From positions 1 to 7,233 of the forward strand of contig JACQCL010000210.1 of the NCBI GenBank assembly GCA_016201645.1: DNA of 7,233 bases. Reading direction: 5' to 3'. This document shows, in pieces, positions 5,648 through 7,233 of the stretch (the first letter of the stretch is position 1; every line of letters starts with the position of its first letter). The notes under the pieces are model-generated. The model saw nothing but the letters and a program-made list of their open reading frames with translations, did not search any database and was not told where the DNA came from. A program made the position numbers and the translations under genes. The DNA is from Candidatus Rokuibacteriota bacterium. GTDB taxonomy: Bacteria > Methylomirabilota > Methylomirabilia > Rokubacteriales > CSP1-6.

Positions 5648-6076
5648 ATGGCGCTCAGCCGGGACGAGAAGATAGCACATCTTCAGAAGATCCCCGTCTT
5701 CCAGGGGTGCAGCCGACAGCAGCTGGTCGCCGTGGCCCGGATCGTTGACATTACTGACGTGCCGGCAGGCAAAGCTCTAACGCTGACAGGTGAGACCGGG
5801 AGCGACTTTTCCATCATCCTCGATGGAACGGCCCGCGTGGGGGTGTGGGGTCGGAAGCGGGTGCGGCTCGGCCCCGGCGACTTTTTCGGGGAGATGAGTC
5901 TCCTGGATGGAGAACCCTGCTCGGCGACAGTGATCGCGGAGACCCCGCTTCGGTTGTTGGTGATCCCCCGCCAGGGGTTCTGGACTCTTCTCACCAAGCT
6001 TCCCGGCCTGACCCGTCAGATTCTGGTGACCCTTTCCCGGCGCGTGCGGCAAGCTGAAAAATCCCTCCTGGCCTGA
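5648..6076 (+). CDS. Stand-alone cyclic-nucleotide-binding-domain (CAP_ED) protein
   Basis: This 142-residue protein consists almost wholly of one cNMP-binding domain. It begins with the usual helix and LQKIPVFQGCSRQQL, continues through the beta roll (PAGKALTLTGETGSDFSIIL, then DGTARV), and has the phosphate-binding cassette L-G-P-G-D-F-F80-G81-E82-M-S-L-L-D-G-E-P-C91-S-A-T-V, followed by a C-terminal helix. The arginine that normally contacts the cyclic phosphate (R in R-S/T-A) is replaced by C91, so canonical cAMP or cGMP binding is doubtful. There is no DNA-binding domain, membrane segment or enzyme domain, so it would have to act through protein contacts. Single-domain members like this are known in many bacteria but mostly uncharacterised. 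AAGGGGGG precedes the start by seven bases, and a promoter lies at 5575-5603. rlpA follows 99 bp downstream on the same strand. Confidence 0.85.
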   Translation: MALSRDEKIAHLQKIPVFQGCSRQQLVAVARIVDITDVPAGKALTLTGETGSDFSIILDGTARVGVWGRKRVRLGPGDFFGEMSLLDGEPCSATVIAETPLRLLVIPRQGFWTLLTKLPGLTRQILVTLSRRVRQAEKSLLA

Positions 6077-6175
6077 ATTCTGCTCCTCAGCCCGGGCTTC
6101 CTTGTCTGGGTGATTCGCTGGCTTCTGCAGAGTTTGGCGGGGCTGGCGGCGGTGGCGAACCCTACGGGTCTTAGG

Positions 6176-6835
6176 ATGAACAGGCTAGCCCTCTGGATCG
6201 GGCAGGGAGTCTCCGTTCTCTTCCTCCTCACGGCGTGTGCCAAACCCCCGGTGGCGGTGGTCCCACTACCGCGGCCGGTCTTCCTGGGCTATGAGGAGAC
6301 CGGGGAGGCCTCCTGGTACGGACAACCGTTTCATGGGCGGCAGGCCGCCAGCGGGGAGGTCTATGACATGTCCCAGATGACCGCGGCCCACCGCGTCCTT
6401 CCCTTTGGCACCTGGGTGATGGTGGAAAACCTGCTCAACCGGCGGACTGCCGAAGTGCGAATCACTGACCGGGGCCCCTTCCGGGATAATCGAATCCTTG
6501 ACCTCTCACTGGCGGCCGCTCGGGTTCTCGGAGCCGTCGAACCTGGGGTAATCCCCGTACGGCTCCGCGTCGTCGGCGTTCCTGGCTCGACCCAAGCGAC
6601 CCAGCGGGCCCCTTTCACGGTTCAGGTGGCCTCCTTCACGTCTGAGGTCCGGGCGTTGGCCTTCAAGGACACACTAGGCCCGGAGTGGGAGGGGCTCTCC
6701 GTCCAGCGCGCTGAGGTCGAAGGCCATGTGTTCTACCGTGTGCGAGTCGGAACATACGCTACTCGCCCGGAGGCCCAGCGCGTGGCGCAACGTCTGGCTG
6801 TCGCTGGCTACACGGTGATCGTCATGGAGGAGTGA
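6176..6835 (+). CDS. rlpA: RlpA family septal-ring lipoprotein with SPOR domain
   Basis: This 219-residue protein begins with a lipoprotein signal, LFLL-T-A-C21, so it should be anchored in the outer membrane facing the periplasm. Residues about 42-134 are the double-psi beta-barrel of RlpA: G-E-A-S-W-Y-G, F-H53-G-R-x-A-A-S-G-E61-x-Y-D, M-T-A-A-H-R-V-L-P-F-G-T, and the I-T-D98-R-G-P-F with R-I-L-D-L-S. The histidine and aspartate expected for a lytic transglycosylase are kept. Residues about 144-219 are a SPOR domain (FTVQVASF ... YRVRVGTY ... AQRLAVAGYTV), which in known proteins binds denuded peptidoglycan at the division site. The likely role is to cleave or remodel glycan strands at the septum. 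An upstream GTG at 6110 keeps the frame open, but it would bury the lipoprotein signal, so ATG 6176 is preferred although its Shine-Dalgarno sequence is weak. A small ORF follows three bases after the stop. Confidence 0.9.
   Translation: MNRLALWIGQGVSVLFLLTACAKPPVAVVPLPRPVFLGYEETGEASWYGQPFHGRQAASGEVYDMSQMTAAHRVLPFGTWVMVENLLNRRTAEVRITDRGPFRDNRILDLSLAAARVLGAVEPGVIPVRLRVVGVPGSTQATQRAPFTVQVASFTSEVRALAFKDTLGPEWEGLSVQRAEVEGHVFYRVRVGTYATRPEAQRVAQRLAVAGYTVIVMEE
6826..6832 (+). promoter_or_regulatory. Shine-Dalgarno sequence at the end of rlpA
   Basis: GGAGGAG lies inside the last rlpA codons, six bases before the ATG at 6839. It supports real translation initiation of the small downstream ORF, probably coupled to rlpA. 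Confidence 0.6.
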
Positions 6836-6838
6836 TTG

Positions 6839-7045
6839 ATGACCCGGCCAACCCTGGACACCCTGACGCAACGCCTCGACCGGCTGGCCGAGTACGTGGC
6901 CGCTCAACCCGCTGAACCCGTCGTGGTGCCTTTGCCGGAGGTAGCTGAAGCGATGACCGGGGGCGGCTCCTCACCGCCCCCTCATAAGTTGACGATTTCC
7001 ATGGTGGACGATGCAGGACTTGAACCTGCGACCTCTGGCATGTGA
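6839..7045 (+). CDS. Small ORF downstream of rlpA; N-terminal half plausible, C-terminal half probably spurious
   Basis: The frame gives 68 residues from ATG 6839. The first 40 or so (TRPTLDTLTQRLDRLAEYVA, then a proline/valine-rich part) use codons like the neighbouring genes and contain a leucine-patterned short coiled coil. The strong GGAGGAG and the three-base distance to the rlpA stop suggest coupled translation. After about residue 41 the frame crosses a GC hairpin (6959-6981) and then reads the antisense of a tRNA fragment, giving the sequence DAGLEPATSGM. That phrase is a well-known artefact of translating tRNA genes on the wrong strand. The natural stop of the original gene was probably lost or lies in another frame. 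It may be a truncated relative of small coiled-coil proteins, and no function can be assigned. Confidence 0.4.
   Translation: MTRPTLDTLTQRLDRLAEYVAAQPAEPVVVPLPEVAEAMTGGGSSPPPHKLTISMVDDAGLEPATSGM
6959..6981. terminator. GC-rich stem-loop, likely transcription terminator
   Basis: GGGGGCGG (6959-6966), a 7-base loop, and CCGCCCCC (6974-6981) form a perfect 8-bp stem. No clear T run follows in either direction, so termination efficiency is uncertain. It stands after the rlpA unit on the plus strand and about 20 bp beyond the tRNA 3' end on the minus strand, so it could serve both; the latter position fits the old terminator of the tRNA gene. Confidence 0.55.
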
Positions 7046-7046
7046 G
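7002..7046 (-). tRNA. tRNA-Val(CAC) 3' fragment, 5' half missing
   Basis: On the minus strand this reads as the 3' part of a tRNA: anticodon loop CTCACAT (7046-7040, anticodon CAC), 3' anticodon stem GCCAG (7039-7035), variable loop AGGTC (7034-7030), T stem GCAGG with loop TTCAAGT and CCTGC (7029-7013), acceptor strand ATCGTCC (7012-7006), discriminator A and encoded CCA (7004-7002). Every element has normal length and matches bacterial tRNA-Val. Upstream of the loop the fit breaks off: the expected CTGGC is CCGGA (three of five pairs), no D arm is recognisable, and no GGACGAT exists to pair with the acceptor strand. It is therefore not a working gene but a 3' copy, as left at one end of an element integrated into a tRNA gene. 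Confidence 0.8.
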
Positions 7047-7070
7047 TCCGGTTCTTGCAAATTGATGCTC

Positions 7071-7110
7071 AGTGCTACTGAGTGACAGGAAGTGAGAAAA
7101 AGTAACATAT
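7071..7110 (+). repeat. Four 10-bp units beginning AGT, in helical phase
   Basis: The units are AGTGCTACTG, AGTGACAGGA, AGTGAGAAAA and AGTAACATAT, at 7071, 7081, 7091 and 7101. The first three share AGTG and the fourth AGTA. Exact 10-bp spacing puts each on the same face of the helix. They lie just inside the proposed element end. Confidence 0.4.
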
Positions 7111-7135
7111 CACAGGGACTTTCACGCGCCTAGTC

Positions 7136-7165
7136 GTGACAGCTAGCGACAGCGAGCGACACCGG
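7136..7165 (+). repeat. Three 10-bp units of the form GYGACAS
   Basis: GTGACAGCTA (7136), GCGACAGCGA (7146) and GCGACACCGG (7156) follow one another without gap. The GTGACAG core also occurs at 7082-7088, linking the two repeat sets. Confidence 0.5.
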
Positions 7166-7181
7166 CGGTAGGCCCTCTGTG

Positions 7182-7211
7182 GGCACCGGATAGTCACCAT
7201 TTAGGCACCGG
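7182..7211 (+). repeat. Direct repeat GGCACCGG, 22 bp apart
   Basis: GGCACCGG occurs at 7182-7189 and 7204-7211, with CACCGG again at 7160-7165. Between the two full copies lies TAGTCACCAT. The spacing is close to two helical turns, which could suit paired protein binding, though short GC-rich repeats can arise by chance. Confidence 0.35.
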
Positions 7212-7233
7212 CCTGAAGCGCCCTCCCCTACCC

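Larger units (their letters stand above)
7047..7233. mobile_element. Probable left end of an integrated element (att boundary), continuing beyond the window
   Basis: To the right of the tRNA fragment there is no convincing coding frame. The first 80 or so bases are distinctly less GC-rich than the rest of the window. The stretch holds a perfect inverted repeat (CTCAGT, GCT, ACTGAG; 7068-7082), two sets of 10-bp-spaced repeats, and TAGTCACCAT at 7191-7200. When an element integrates into the anticodon region of a tRNA gene, the isolated 3' half stays attached to the original downstream chromosome. That side is the left here, so the element should lie to the right with the intact tRNA-Val at its far end. 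The integrase is not in the window, so this is inference. Confidence 0.5.

Noticed and set aside
6089..6098. AGCCCGGGCT palindrome after the cyclic-nucleotide-domain gene as terminator
   Set aside because: It has no loop and no following T run, so it cannot form a normal intrinsic terminator.
7002..7079. A complete functional tRNA-Val gene
   Set aside because: No GGACGAT strand to pair with the acceptor, no D arm, and only three of five anticodon stem pairs; only the 3' part fits.
7071..7165. CRISPR array
   Set aside because: The repeat units are only 10 bp and abut one another without spacers, so the layout is unlike any CRISPR array.

Overview
The window is GC-rich, with coding frames ending mostly in G or C. 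It looks like chromosomal DNA of an uncultured Gram-negative bacterium: it has an RlpA lipoprotein with a SPOR domain, a second putative lipoprotein and several proteins with signal peptides. The overall style (GC3-rich codons, many small independent transcription units) recalls soil or subsurface lineages such as Rokubacteria/Methylomirabilota or Deltaproteobacteria. That placement is an impression and cannot be proven here.

Left part (1-2931): a partial membrane-protein gene runs off the left edge on the minus strand. A DUF1326 gene (+) follows, meeting tail-to-tail with a minus-strand pair: a GntR-type regulator and, 18 bp downstream of it, a PHP-domain phosphoesterase. The regulator has its own promoter, overlapped by repeats that look like an operator. 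Upstream of it on the same strand is a small exported protein of unknown function whose promoter -10 box sits directly before the ATG.

Middle (3014-5514): a putative lipoprotein (+), a minus-strand seven-bladed YVTN/NHL-like beta-propeller protein, and a divergent exported 247-residue protein. A consensus TATAAT promoter in the gap between the last two serves the propeller gene.

Right part (5515-7233): a stand-alone cyclic-nucleotide-binding-domain protein behind a good sigma70-type promoter, then rlpA, then a small ORF with a strong Shine-Dalgarno sequence. The window ends in the most notable feature: the 3' half of a tRNA-Val(CAC) gene on the minus strand, cut off at the anticodon loop/stem and without any 5' half. 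This is the classic footprint of site-specific integration by a tyrosine recombinase. By that logic the chromosome lies to the left, and an integrated element begins near 7047 and continues past the right edge. The 187 bases to its right are non-coding, locally less GC-rich, and carry 10-bp-phased short repeats that could be integrase arm-type sites.

Apart from that boundary, the window reads as ordinary chromosomal genes with several families of unknown function. I see no complete novel defence or metabolic system in it.
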